From NCBI GenBank assembly GCA_031772625.1, contig CM062816.1:835162033-835226032 (forward strand): a stretch of 64,000 nt of DNA. The letters are read 5' to 3'. Under the pieces are notes generated by a model that saw only the letters and a list, made by a program, of their open reading frames with translations, ran no database searches and was not told the DNA's origin. This DNA is from Pinus tabuliformis. Lineage: Eukaryota > Streptophyta > Pinopsida > Pinales > Pinaceae. A program made the position numbers and the translations under genes. Below, one piece after another: positions 11,429 to 24,000 of this stretch; the first letter of the stretch is position 1, and each line of letters starts with the position of its first letter.

Positions 11429-12585
11429 TGTTGATTTGGGGTAGCATCGGATGTGCTCTAGGCGTCAAATTTTGTAGGGAGGCTTGGGCACATGCATTCC
11501 AAAGAACCCATAAACTATTTTGGGAAATTCCACTCAGAGACGATTATATTAAAATAATTAATATTTTTAGTGGAGTTCGTAAGTCTAAATTTAGGAAAAT
11601 TAAAATATTAATGGGTATATTCTAATTGTGGGTGAAACTTCTAGAAAAGGACAGAGATCATCAAGTCAAAATGATCTGAGCCTTTGATTAGGAGTTAATC
11701 TTGGCCCTTGGTTGCCCAACATGAAGATATAAGAAGGGGCTTGAGGGTCATTTGGAAAACACACCAAGAGAGATCAAGAAAATGATTTTCAGAAGTGAGA
11801 AGTTCTTAAGAGGAAAATTCGATTGAGGAGATTTCTTGCAGTAGAGCGGCAGGGATAGCTTGTGGAGAGAGAGTGATTTTCTTAGTTGGAGAATCATCAG
11901 CAGAGAGAGGTAGAGAGTAATCCAGCAGTGGCAGCGCTGAGCCAGAGGGGCCGACGCAGAGCCACGCAGAGGCAGTGTAAAAGCCAGTGAGGAGTCCGAA
12001 ATTTGCAGAGGGAATTCGAGTTTCAGAAGTCGGGAGCCGGGGTGTGAGACTGGGAGGCAAAAATCGAATCTCTTGGGCAGAAAATCGACCAGCTAGAGGA
12101 GTGACACAGTCCCTAGAGAGCTTGACGCTGGGCTGACGCAGAGGCAACAATAAAAGCCGGGGGCAATCAGTCTAGGGTTGGACTAATCAGGATTTCCAGT
12201 GATAGTGTGAGTTAAACTCACAGTTCTTTATGCCAATATTTCTCTCTGTAGCTAAATAACCCTGTGAGGTTTTCAGAGATGTATTCAAAATTTGCTACTG
12301 CTTAATAATAATAAACCCTCAGAGCTGCTACACCGGTTTTCCTGCGTTTGAATTTTCCGGGGACATTTGTCGAAAAATAACGGTGTCCTATGTGTTTGCA
12401 TTTCCTTGGTCAGTTTCCATATTTCAAAATCATATTTAATTTGGTGTAGGCTGCTTCAGTTATTTACTTCAATATTTCAAGAAGAAATCTGAAATAAGTT
12501 TGTAATTTAATTTACTATCTAGGTGAAGTAGATTCAGCTGGATGCAGTAGGATTCCAGAGATTGTTAGATTTAGGAATCTTCACA
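11429..12585 (+). mobile_element. Solo LTR of family B, 1157 bp (fossil)
   Basis: Starts TGTTGATTTGGGG and ends GGAATCTTCACA, with a perfect 5-bp target duplication GAGAA (11424-11428 and 12586-12590). Homologous along its length to the 3' LTR at 37204-38351: shared CGGATGTGCTCTAG near the start, a TATA-like ATATAAGAAGGGG near 11725, and the CTACTGCTTAATAATA and AACGGTGTC blocks. This copy fixes the ends and the full length of the family B LTR. Confidence 0.92.
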
Positions 12586-13495
12586 GAGAAGGTCATCATG
12601 ATGAGATTAATCTGATTTTTGTTGGTTATCTGGTTAACATATTATTTTTCTACCTGGAAGAATGTTCTAGGAATACATAATAACAATTGAGGAAAGTTCG
12701 ATTGTATGAATGGAAATATATGAAGAATGTTGAGGGAAGCTCAATATCTGGTACCCGACAACTGTGAAGTCAAGATGTGTCCATCTTGGGATTGAAAAGT
12801 AGCAGTGCGAAAAGATAACCTGAAGGTCAATGGAGATCACTTTCATGAGGAAGCTATAATCAACTTGAAGTTTGGAAAGGCTCAATGCAATGCCTTCATC
12901 TATGATATCAAAGATGAAAGTGATGAAGCGAGAAAAATGACCTGGGTCTTGTCACAAGATTGAAGAGTTAGGATGGATCCATGATACCTCGAAAGTAAGC
13001 AAGAAAGGAGGGAGCCATGCAGTTATGGAGAACTAGTAGTTGATACTCTTATGAAGACAAGCTATAAGGCTTGTGGTGTTGACTTCCTAAATAGAAAGGA
13101 AGTCTGGAATCTCCTCTAGATCTAAGAGGGAGCAAAGAAGTCTCCTTAATTAGGAGCAAGGATCTATTCCCTAGACAAAAAGGGAATAGGGATATCCTCT
13201 CTAGGTGAGAGGGAGTGATGTTGGACATCACATGCGCATTCTCTTTTTTAGGTGATGAAAAAGAGAATAGTGAAGGATTGGATAAGCATCTGTGGTTTCC
13301 TTGAGGATATAGAATCCAAGAAAGGAAAGGTACTAACACACTTTGAGGATAGGACAGGTATCCAAGAGAAGAGTGGTCGAGGAGGACCGATATTATTTGA
13401 GGGCTTAGGATTGGAGATCCAAGATAAGAATAGTCCTAAAAGGACATACCTTGTGACCATCCATATGGGGTATGTACCTTGTAGAGGTAGTGCAA
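12586..13495 (+). other. Family A 3' interior with hairpin chain
   Basis: Non-coding. 12591-13056 shows nothing I recognise. From 13057 onward a chain of short inverted repeats follows (see the separate entry). The segment resembles 63380-63470 in the element at the right end (same CTCCC...GAGGGAG hairpins), which places it in the 3' interior of family A. Confidence 0.55.
13057..13460 (+). repeat. Chain of about 13 back-to-back short hairpins
   Basis: Successive inverted repeats, each with its own stem sequence: ACAAGC/GCTTGT (13057-13074), GACTTCCT/AGGAAGTC (13081-13104), CTCCTCT/AGAGGGAG (13111-13132), CTCCTTAATTAGGAG (13142-13156), CTATTCCCT/AGGGAATAG (13164-13189), TCCTCTC/GAGAGGGA (13195-13214), GTGATG/CATCAC (13214-13230), ATTCTCTTTTT/AAAAAGAGAAT (13238-13268), TTTCCTT/AAAGGAAA with inner GGAT/ATCC (13297-13330), GGATA/TATCC (about 13348-13364), GGTC/GACC (about 13377-13390), GTCCT/AGGAC (about 13433-13445). 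The stem length of 5-11 bp is similar, while the sequence differs each time. Confidence 0.75.
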
Positions 13496-13905
13496 TATGT
13501 GCCCTCTTATGGCAAATACCCCATCCAGGGGTTCACCAGATATCTCCTTACATGATTATTCTTATCTTGGATTCCCAATCCTCAAAGAATATCGGTCCTC
13601 TTCGACCACTCTTATCTTGGATACCCTGTCCAATCCTCAAAGAGTGTCGGTCCACGAGGCTACTTCTATCTTGGATTCCCAAACCTCAAAGAGTGTCGGT
13701 CCATGAGGCTACTTCTATCTTGGATTCCCAATCCTCAAGAAGTATTAGTCCCAGATGCTTATCCAATCCTCCATTCTCCCTTCTAGTGCCTTCACTAGAC
13801 GTACGACTATTAGTCCTTCATCACTCCCTCTCAACAAGGGAGGAGTTTCTTACACTCTCAAACAAGGATGAGATTCCCTCTCAGCCAGGGAGACATCATC
13901 ACAAT
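13080..13905. repeat. Large imperfect inverted repeat joining two family A interiors
   Basis: The reverse complement of about 13552-13905 aligns with about 13080-13440. For example GTGGTCGAGGAGGACCGATA (13370-13395) matches the complement of 13590-13615, and GGATTGGATAAGCATCTG (13275-13292) matches the complement of 13755-13772. The arms are clearly diverged. The 13550-13740 arm also contains about four copies of a 46-bp unit (CTTGGATTCCCAATCCTCAA core). The long open frame across 13252-13911 is a by-product of these repeats. This is the tail-to-tail junction of elements 7093 (plus) and 42320 (minus). Confidence 0.7.
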
Positions 13906-15015
13906 CCTTAGCTGGTCTCATACTTCATCAATACATCAACTACTTGTTCTTCCATGGAGATATAGTTGTAGTTGCAGGGCTCTTTTCTAACACTATATCA
14001 TATCTGTGCTTTGACCTTTCAGGTTGTCAAACATTTTACGGAGCCAAATTCTTTGACACTCTGTTTTCATGATAGGGTTTCTCGGCTCCTAACAACATCA
14101 CATCATATCAAACTTCAAGCTTCTCGGATCTTGTCAATCATCAAACAACATTGTCATCAAACGGTTTATCTGTCATCTTTAAGGAGCCAAGGAGCCAAAC
14201 TTTCTCACACCTGCTAGCACATGCTTTCATAACAAAGTTCTGTCTCATATTTTTTAACGAGTCATATCAGCTTACCAAATATCAATTTTGCCCTCGTGCT
14301 CTTCCAAGCCATCAATAGTGTTATCCACATGACTCATGTGTTCCATGATCAAACGACGCAGTTGTAGGTATATCAATATCATCCAACAAATTATCTCAAC
14401 TGCTATCTTTCTAGCCTCTGCATATACTTCTGCAATATGTCTTTCTAGGGAGCCAAATCATCTCTCAAACAAATCATCAACAAGTCACAATGGCCTCAAG
14501 TCAAGGTGTGGGATTCTTCATGTCAAATTCTGCTACTTGCTTCCGAACATACTTTTGCATGATTTATCTCATATTGCAACAAAGTTCTTCTTTATGCTCT
14601 TTCATCTTTCAATCATCAATCATGAGCAAATCAATCACTAAGCTTCAATATCGTCTTCTTGAGTGTCTTTACAACTCCCTTTTTCCATTTGAGGTAAGTG
14701 AACTTATTGTCCTTTAATCGACTTTCTTGGTGCAAACTTCTAACTGTTCCCTTCTACTTCATCTTCATGCTTTGCCATGTTCTTTTACTTATTCCTTTTG
14801 CTAGTCAGGTTTGACCTACAATCTTTATGAAAGAACAAAAAGGCAAAGTACAAGGATGAAATAGCTATAGTAATAACCAAAATGTAGAGTACTTATCCTT
14901 TTGAAGAGTGTTAGCTCCCTCTTAATCTTGGACTTGTTCAACACCCTTGTCTCCATATCATCACGATGTCATACCTGTCAAACTCAAAAGCTAGATTCTT
15001 TTTATAGCAAAAGCA
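13906..15015 (-). other. Family A interior, degenerate repeats
   Basis: Non-coding. The motif GGAGCCAAA recurs (14043, 14183, 14192 and 14451 areas) and CATCAA-type triplets are frequent, giving a low-complexity look like 39990-41270, which belongs to the same element. No genes seen. Confidence 0.5.
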
Positions 15016-15020
15016 ATTAG

Positions 15021-17791
15021 TGTTGAGAAATCTACGGCATCAAGATTAGGTGATTTCTCTATTAATGATAACTGCTTGTGAGTGCTTTTTATTTCAATAG
15101 ATTAGAATCTTCTTTTAGTTAAATTATTATAGTGTTCTTCTTCATCAAACAACTACCAAAGCATGAACAATAAAGAGACAAGAGACACACAATGTAGGTT
15201 ATCAGCTAGGGCCAAAACCTCTTCCACTTGAGAGGAAAACCCAAACGAATTCTTCTTCTTATAGAAACTTCAATTGACGAACACCAAGAACATGAACTAG
15301 ACCCTTGACAAAATAACCTCTCCAAGACCAAGTCACAAAATCCTTCTTTGTTGCTTCTCCTTCTTGCACAAGTCAAACTTCTTCCTTCATTGCACTTCTC
15401 GGCTACCCTGAAACTTCGGCCTCTTTTCCACAGATCTGTAGTTCGTACTACTGCAATTTCACACGTGTGAGGAGTAGGAACAAGTTTGGAGGTGTTTCCC
15501 TTCTTCGCTATATTTGGAGACTTCTCTAGATGAACTTGGCTAGCTATGGAACTGATTTGGAGACCTTTAGATAACCTTCTCTTGGACTGTTATGACACCA
15601 CTGCAAAAACCCTAGCTTTTCAGCCACACGTGTGAGGTTACTAGCCCAAAAATAGTGCCAAATGATTCGATCTTTCCTTCCTTCTTAATGCTGGTTATAT
15701 GGTTGTCTTCCTTCACCTTACTCGCACTTCTTGCTACTTCAAATTGTTGAAGAAAGTGTAACTAGGTTCGGTCTTCATAATGACATGATCTTTGTATTTG
15801 ATGTAATAAAAGAAAAAAAATATTTTTGTAAACTTGCTACATGGGTTTCATGAGCAAGAAGTGTCACTAGGTGAAAGACTTCTTCTCGATGTCTTTAGGA
15901 TTTATTGTTATGTCAAAGAGTCATGTCATGAATGGAGAAGCTCTTTAAGAGCCTATGTAAAATGTATTGGTGTCAAATTAGCCCTCCAAGACCAAGAAGA
16001 ATCCTCCAAGAGCAAGCTCACTGAAATCTGCAAGCAAAACAACAAAGGAATATAATGTCGGCTCCAAAATGAATCAAATAAATAAATATAAGTCATGTCG
16101 GCTTGGCAAAATAGACATGTCGGTTCATAAACATACGTCGGCTCATATAGGTGGCTCACTACTATAAATACCCACGAAGGGTTAGCGAAAAAGAGACAAG
16201 AAAAATTTCGGATGCCTTTGAAATTTCGCTCAAAGGAGCCGCAATCAAGGAGAAAGAAGTCGCAGTCAGAGAAGAAGATCCGCATTAAGGTAAGGTAGGT
16301 CTAAGGGTTTAGTTGCCTCCTCGGATGGGTATAAGGAGCAGCAGAACCTAGTCCTATATCTTCTCGGCATACCTGTGACTGGAAGGAGAAGCCCTCAGAT
16401 GTGTAAGATTGTGGACACAACACCATCATGAGATCTGGGCTAGATATACTTTTGTGATTACAACCTCAGCATCTTTATACGAATCTGTGTAGATATATCT
16501 CAACAACAGAACTAATGCTCTCGACATACTTGTGATGTCCTCGGATGGATAAGAGCAGATCAGGCAGCGTGTGATCTGGGCATTCAAGTGAAGTAATGAT
16601 TCTCGGCATGAGGACGCAGTCACTATGAATACCCTCGACCTTCTCACATATTGTGATATACCTGTAGCAGCCTTGACACAATGTATTGCAGTAGTTAGGG
16701 TTATATGAAGATGACCTATACTATCTCGGCAATACCATAAAATAAGCTCACATGATGGGAGAGATCCTTGACATATCTATGAAAAGAGACACACAGTCTT
16801 ATTGGTTACCACAAGCTCTCGGATTCAGTGTGATGCAGTGCTGACATGCTACTAGGAGCAGTAACCTAATCTTGGCATAACCATAATCATAGTAGCTATA
16901 GACTATGATCTTATGATCTCATTATATCGAAGTGCAACAATGATATCAATATAGTGAGAGATGCATTAGCAAACGATTTCAGTGATCCTGTTATGAAGGC
17001 ATTCAATGGTGCAGCAATGAGGATGATCTCAGCAGTGACAAAAAGGAGGACTGGTATCTTGGTCTTGGAGAGGCAGAGTGTGTCAAGGGTCATGGTCTTG
17101 GTATTCGTCAATGGAATCTCTATAAGAAGAATTTACGCATGGGTTTTCCTCTCCAAGTGGGAGAGGTTTTGGCCCTGGCAGAAAGCCAAACATTTGTGTT
17201 CTTGTCTCTTTTGTTCTTTTGGTAGCAGTTTGATGAAGTAAACACATACACTAATAATGAATGAAATATCAAGCTAAGATAAATTGTTTAAATACTTCAC
17301 AAATTGTTATCATGTAACAAAGAATCAACCTAATTATGCATGCCTTAGATTCTTTAACACAGATTGGCCGAAAAAAGTGTCTCCAAATGAAGGTCGAGCT
17401 GCCTATATATAGTAGTCAGTGTATCCAAAATAAGCCGACTTGATCATGTGCCTAGGTCAACATGCCATTTTGGAAACATCTTTGGGCCGACATCAAGGTG
17501 ACTTTGTGACAAGGTCTTGGAGGGTTTATGACACGAATAATTCCCTTTTACAATGTGTAACATACCCTCATGGGTCTTACATCTTTGACATTGTATCTAT
17601 AGACTTTTATGACTTGATTACAAATCCTAAAGGCTCACAATGGGAGCCATTACTAAAAATAAAATTCCTTGCTCATGAAACCCATGAGACAAGTATTACA
17701 ATAATAATTTTATTTTTCTCCTTTACATCAATTACATAAAATCATAATTACATGTCATTATGAAGACTGAACTTAGTTACATTTTTCAACA
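15021..17791 (-). repeat. 3' LTR of element 15021-28147, interrupted
   Basis: About 1.15 kb of LTR once the solo LTR at 15745-17359 is discounted. It matches 26989-28147 throughout, including the LTR hairpin (complement near 15213-15240). TSD-like 5-mers CAAAT and CAGAT flank the guest. Confidence 0.9.
15745..17359 (+). mobile_element. Solo LTR of family A, 1615 bp (fossil)
   Basis: Starts TGTTGAAGAAAGTGTAACTA and ends TAGATTCTTTAACA. Flanked by CAAAT (15740-15744) and CAGAT (17360-17364), a 5-bp target duplication with one change. It is longer than its relatives because of a degenerate repeat region rich in CTCGG and ATATCTC motifs (about 16350-16950). Contains TATA-like CTATAAATACCC near 16162 and LTR hairpin CCTCTCCAAGTGGGAGAGG at 17148-17166. 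Small open frames inside are not genes. Confidence 0.88.
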
Positions 17792-19681
17792 CTCCCTTTT
17801 AACTAGGGAGGTATTCATAATGGTACTTGGTCATTCTCAATCTGAAGAATTCTCATAAGAAGAATCAGATTGGTAACCCATCTGTTTAGCATCATATCAA
17901 CTGACATTTTAACATAGCAAGGCCTTGACTAACAACTCTATCTCTCCATGAGATCTGAGCTCAATGCTGGCGAGACCAATGATGTATAGATACCCTCATC
18001 ATTGTCTCTCTCGGAACATACCCCACCCAGGTTCTCAGGGTGTGCTCCACCAGGACTATTCTTATCTTGGATTCCCAGTCCTCAAAGAATATCGGTCCTC
18101 TACAACTACTCTTATATTGGATGGCCTAACTCATCCACAAAAAGCATTAGATGCCAGCTGCTTACCCCATCCTCCATTTCGTCTTCTTAAGTGAAGACAA
18201 GAATGATGTGTCTATCTCTCCCTCTTAATTAGGGAGGACATATCTATTCCAACAAAGGAATGTACCTAAGCTCCCTCTTGGCTTAGGAACTCTGCTTCCA
18301 AGTTTCTTCCAAGTAATAAACTTGTTTCCAAGCTCCCTCTTAATTAGGGATCTACAACATCTCCTCAAGTAGAGATGATGGGACAACCAGCTGCTTGAAG
18401 AATTCCTTCTCACGATGTCATGAAATTCTTTTCATTATCTAAGAGTCTTCATGTTTAGGACTTCTTCATAGAGCACAGATCATCCATCTTTTTTATCCAT
18501 GAGTCAGTCATGTCATCATCGGAAAGTGATCCATTAGTCCATATCTAGCCTTCCTTCATGCCATGCTGCCTTTTTTATGCCATGTTTGTTTAAGGATATT
18601 TCATCCTACTACGCTGGCATTGGTGGTGGAAGACATCCAAAGATCATCCCTCGACGACCCTACATAAGTCCATCCAGATATTTGTTCAAAAATAATAAAT
18701 GAACACTTAAATCAAAATTACCTTTGTGATGGTCTTTCATCATGATATCTTCTAGTTTGCATAAACATCTTGCATACATATCGAAACATCTCCCGAAGAT
18801 ATATATTGTTAAGGGTCTCTTTCTTTTTTAGACTTCATTAGAGTCTACATATATTTCTTGGAGATATCTTAGTCAGATCTCTTGGTTTCTCAGATTTTGA
18901 TTGCCCTTTTTCCATGGTTGCATATCACATGATCTCTTCCTTCCTTTCTTTTACACATTTTATTCCTAGGAACTTCCAATCAGAGTTACCTCATATTACA
19001 TATGAGGACATATTATGTTGATTTCATCTAGTGAATGTGTGACCCATGCATTCTTGCATCCCTTCGAAAGAGGAGGTCCTTCCTTTTGATTATGCTCTCA
19101 AGATAGAGAATTGATCCATGTTACGTGCAACCAATATCGAATGTAAGCATACTTACCTCATTTTTCTTTATGTCATCCATAATTTCTTCAACAACTTCCT
19201 TGATTGAAAGAACTTCAATCCCTTGATCTGCTTCATCTCTTATGTCATCATACCATCATCCCATGAATTCCCCAAGTTGGATTTCTTTGATGAAACACTT
19301 GCTTCCCCTCTTGATCGGTGAACCTTTCGATGAAGATTCCATTAGAGAATCTTGAGGATCTAGAGTATCCCCATCTAGCAGATGTTTCCTTTTGACTGAT
19401 GTATGATGAGCTTTGACCTGGATGACCTTTTTCCTTTCCATAAGTGCCACTTATGTTTCCAATGAGGTTCCCAAGAGCTATATCCTTCCATAGTTGACTG
19501 TCATAGATTCCAATTTCAACCATCTTTCATGCTTCTCTATGATGATGTTACAAGCTCTTGCTTTCAATGCTTCTATGATGCCATGATGCATCCCATCATT
19601 TTTCTTAGTGAATCATGATAGCCATATCTTACAACAGAAGACTTAGGAACTTTGAAAAGAACTTAGGTGAGGAAAACTATC
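17792..19681 (-). other. Family A 3' interior with hairpin chain
   Basis: Next to the LTR is a polypurine tract that is itself one arm of CTCCCTTTTAACTAGGGAG (17792-17810). Further hairpins: CTCCCTCTTAATTAGGGAG (18217-18235), ATTCC/GGAAT (18248-18263), CTAAGC/GGCTTAG (about 18269-18290), CAAGT/ACTTG (about 18311-18326), TCCCTCTTAATTAGGGA (about 18334-18350), CATCTC/GAGATG (about 18358-18378). Two units of the CTTGGATTCCCAGTCCTCAA repeat of 13550-13740 are at 18066-18125. 18430-19680 shows only short unassigned open frames. Confidence 0.65.
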
Positions 19682-20622
19682 TTAGTCATAGTAGAGATCT
19701 CTTACTTCCTCATTCTTGGACTTCTTCTTTTCAGCTTCCTCCACTTCTTTGGTGATATGGTCTTCTTCTCTACATCTTTTGTTATTGTCCTTCTTGATCT
19801 TAGGACAATCTCTTTTGTAGTGCCCATATTCTGGACACCCATAGCATTGAATCTTAGCCATGCCCCTTTTTTTTTTCTGAGAACCAGACTTCCCAAATTT
19901 TCCCTTTCTTCTTGTCATGGTCGCATAAGCTTGATTTTGCTCGCTCTCACATCAGATTTGACCTTTAGTCTAGATTCTTCAATCTTGCACAATGACCATA
20001 GATATTGGAATGGACTAGCTTCTTTCTTCTCATAAATACTTGAAGTAAAGTTACCCCACTCCTCCGGTAGTGCATTTAGTACATTGTAGTCATTTCTCTA
20101 TCAAACATGACTTCTCCCAAATCTTGAAGTTGATCCCTGATATCAGATATCCTCATAAAGTATGAGGCTATTCCATCTTCCCTAGACATCTTGAGCTTGT
20201 AGAGTTCTTGCCTTAATGAGATGACTTCTCTAGCAATGCTTACGAAATACAACTTTGTCATAGATTTCTTTTGAAGTTTCGAGTTTTGATACACATGGGA
20301 TGAGGGGATCCTTGATGGATTCTATGAGAATCCTTTGAGCCCTAACATCCTCTTTCATATACTTTGCAAGTGCTTGAGCATCTTCCTTTGCTAGTTTGGT
20401 GATTGATCCTTTGACATGTTCCATAACCTCATTTTCAATGAGATTCAGATCTGTCCTTTTCTTCCATGCAAGATAGTTGGAAGCCCCGACGTATTTGTTG
20501 ATTTCCTTGCAAAAAGACATTTTGACAGATTCAGATGTGGACACAAATATACTTACTTGATAGGATGCTCCTTGCTGCTTCCTTGGTGTTGATGACGATA
20601 TGGAAGATATAAAACTTCTCAT
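19682..20622 (-). pseudogene. Copia-type gag of family A element (fossil)
   Basis: Reads MSFCKEINKYVGASNYLAW near its start (about 20520) and continues with AQRILIESIKDPLIPC, SYFMRISDIRDQLQDLG and a CCHC knuckle CYGCPEYGHYKRDCP (19822-19866). Same gag type as 8650-10670: both share GASNYLAWKK and the IKDPL(V/I)P motif. No protease, integrase or reverse transcriptase downstream. Broken in a few places. Confidence 0.85.
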
Positions 20623-20828
20623 TGATAAAGGTAGTTTTCTTCAAGAATGATCCTTGATTCCACAAAGAGTGAGATCTCTTTGGATCCTTTGATGGTGATG
20701 TTATTGTTGATGAAGATCAATGATGACTTCTTGGTGATGTCTTCAATGGTAAGGACCTTGCTTCAACTAGAGAGAGATCACCTTAGAATCTTGATGACAA
20801 CGCCTTTTGATCTAGCTTCCCTTGGATG

Positions 20829-21001
20829 TGTCAGGCCAGGTAGTAACTCCACGAATTCAATTCATTTTATTCTTTCAGGTTGGTCTTTATTATATACATG
20901 AGGGAGAGACTGTTCACTTCATCTCCCAATGATTGTTCATATTCTTTATTATTTATTTACATTAATTACATTCACCCAATCCTGATGATTAGGTGTCAAC
21001 A
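20829..21001 (-). repeat. 3' LTR of Copia element, 173 bp
   Basis: TGTCAGGCC to GGTGTCAACA; 6 differences from 26451-26623. The polypurine tract AAGGGGGGG lies just to its right on the minus strand. Confidence 0.95.
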
Positions 21002-21042
21002 TTCCCCCCCTTAATATGAAGGGATGTTGGTGAGTCCAAGCA

Positions 21043-24000
21043 TCATTCTGAATCATCAAGCTTTTCTCTTCCAAGCGCTTTGGTGAAGATGTCTGCGATT
21101 TGCTCATTAGTGGAACAATGACGGAGATGGATTGTTTTGGTCTCAACATGATGTTGAATTAGATGATATTTAGTATTGATGTGCTTCGTTCGATCATGGA
21201 ACTTTAGGTTCTTGGCCAACTTTATTGCAGAGATATTGTCAATCATGAGTGGAGTTGATTGTACTTGTTTTACCTGCAAATCTTCAAGAATTTTCCTGAG
21301 CCACACAATTTCTTTTGTTGCCTCAGTTGGTGCCACGTATTCTGCTTCTGTTGTGGAATCTGTTGGAACTGATTGCTTGCGTGATCTCCAGGAGACAACT
21401 CCTGATCCAAGACTCATAGCATATCCTGAAGTAGATACCCCAGTTTCTTTGTCTCCATCGAAGTCTGAATCAGAGTATCCAATCAAGCTGAAGTCGTCTA
21501 CTCGTGTATACTTGATTCCAAAGTCTTGAGTTCCCTTCAAGTACCTTAGAACTCTTTTTGCAGCAGACCAATGTCCCTCACAAGGCTTTTGCATAAACAT
21601 GGAGAGGATTCCAACAACAAACGAAATGTCTGGTCTGGTAGTAGTTAGGTAGTTGAGACTTGTTACAAGCTGTCTATACTTTGTTGCATCCTCAAATACT
21701 TTTTCTTCAATAGATGTGAGCTTTAAGTTTTGTTCCATTGGAGTAGTAAGAGGATTGCATTCTGTCATGCCAAACCTATTTAACAGATCTCCAATGTACT
21801 TCTTTTGAGAAAGAAATATGGACTTTGGATGTTAAGATACTTCAATACCAAGATAGCAATGAACATAGCCCAAATCAGTCATTTCAAAACTTTTCCCCAA
21901 TTCCTTCTTTATGGATGCAATGTAGCTTTCATTGTTCCCTGTCATCAAAAGATCATCTACATATATCACAAGATATACAACTGTTTTGCCAACTTTCTTG
22001 ACAAATAAAGTTGCATCATCAAGATCATAATGTTTGAAATTGAGTTTCAGAAGATGCTCAGTTAGTTTTTCATACCAGGCTCGTGGTGCTTGTTTGAGGC
22101 CATATAAGGATTTCACGAGTTTGCATACTTTATGTTCATGTCCTTTCATTGCAAATCCTTTAGGCTGGGACATAAAAACATTCTCTTTTAGATCTCCATT
22201 CAAGAAAGCAGTTTTTACATCCATTTGATGGACTTTCCAACTGTTTTGGGCTGCTAGGGCAAAGAGTGTCCGGATGGTAGCCCATTTTGCTGTGGGGGCA
22301 AAAGTCTCCTCATAATCGACCCCTTCCTTCTGTGCAAAACCTTTTGCCACAAGCCTGACTTTGTGCTTGTCAAGTGATCCATCAGCTTTATACTTGTTTT
22401 TGTAGACCCACTTGTAGCCAATTGGTTTGGTTCCTAATGGAGGATCAACCAGCTTCCAAGTGCCGTTCTTTATGAGGGCATCATACTCCTTTTGCATCGC
22501 TTCTTTCCATTCATCATGAGAAGCAACTTCTTTGAAGGAAGTTGGTTCAAAATCTATAGACAAGTTCAATTCACAATCATAAGAAACATCCATATCAATA
22601 GGTGAATTAGAGTCATCTACATCACCTCCATTTTGCCGGTTTGAATTTCTAGTTCCTATCTTTCCAACCTCATCAGGATGAACACTTTCAAGTGTCTTTG
22701 TCAGCCACTTTGGGGGACCTTTCTCAGATGGTCTAGGCTGCTCTGTTGATTGAGTTGGGACTGAATCAAGATTGAGTCTCCCAATTCTATCAATCACATC
22801 ACTTAAAGCATCATCCATTGTTGGAGTTTCATGCGGGGGAGAGTGTTCTTCAGAAGAAGATTCCACATGTTGATCTAGTATAGGAATCCCCCCTTCAAGA
22901 TGTGGAATCTGATTATCAAATTCTTGAAATGATTTTGCATTTGCGAATCTATCCAAGCGATCAAGTTGCCGCTCAACAACATTGTCAGTTTTGGATGATT
23001 CAAGAAAAATTACATCTCTAGATACAACAAACTTTTTATTGACTTCATCATAGAGACGATATGCTTTGGAGGTGTTTGAATACCCCAGGAAGATACACAT
23101 GACTTCTTGCACCAAGTTTGTTTCTATGTACCTTTGGTATCAAGGCATAACAGGTGGAACCAAAGACCCTGAGATACTTTACCAAAGGAACATGCCCATA
23201 CCACATTTCATATGGAGTCTTGTTTCTAATAGCATTAGATGAACATCTATTCTTTATATATGCAGCACATAGAACAGCATCAACCCAAAACATTATCTTT
23301 ATATTTTTGAAGAAGAGCATGGAGCATACCATATTTAAGATTGTCCTATTCATTCTTTCAGCTACACCATTTTGTTGGGGATTATAAGGCACAGTTGTTT
23401 GATGTTTGATCCCATGTTGGCGAAGATAGTTTTCAAATTCATTTGATGTGTATTCTTTTCCATTATCAGTGCGAATAGACCCAATATGACATTGTGCATC
23501 ATTTTCAATCCATTTATGAAAGTTCTTGAATGCTTGAAAAGCATCAGATTTGTTCTTCAATAAATCAACCCAACACATTCTGGTGTAGTCATCAATAAAT
23601 GTCATCATATATTTATTTCCATTTGCAGAAGAAACAGGCATTGGACCACATAAATATGAATGAATGAATTCAAGTTTTCTATGTGCTCTTGAATGTGAAT
23701 CATGAAAAGACTGTTTGCTATGCTTTCCTAGAATGCAAGTATCACATTGCTTAATTTTCCTAGAAATTGTAGGCAAACAAGCAACACCATTTTTCTTCAA
23801 CAAGCAGAGGTTGTCACAGTTTAAATGTCCAAATCTAGCATGCCATAATAAACTTGATGGAAGTGTACCTTTTTCATAATGAGAATTATATGAGAAATGT
23901 TGTGCACGAGCAGAGGTACCTTGCAGCTTGAGAAGCCTTTCTTCTATTCCCCTCATGACAAGTGAGTGATCAGATGCTTTTCTCACCTCAAGCTTGCCAT

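Larger units (their letters stand above)
7093..13495 (+). mobile_element. Family A Copia-type gag-only element (fossil), 5' LTR to interior
   Basis: 5' LTR 7093-8180, primer site TGGTATCAGAGC at 8181-8192, leader, a Copia-type gag (8650-9209 and 10442-10670), then non-coding interior with a hairpin chain. Two younger solo LTRs sit inside it (9215-10436 and 11429-12585). I see no protease, integrase or reverse transcriptase, so it resembles the gag-only TR-GAG class of non-autonomous LTR elements. No 3' LTR is found; the interior abuts inverted homologous sequence near 13495. Broken, with several breaks. Confidence 0.75.

Noticed and set aside
13252-13911. 219-codon open frame as a gene
   Set aside because: It spans the inverted repeat and several 46-bp tandem units, and its protein (ILDSQSSK.., LLSWIP..) simply reflects them. 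No family similarity.
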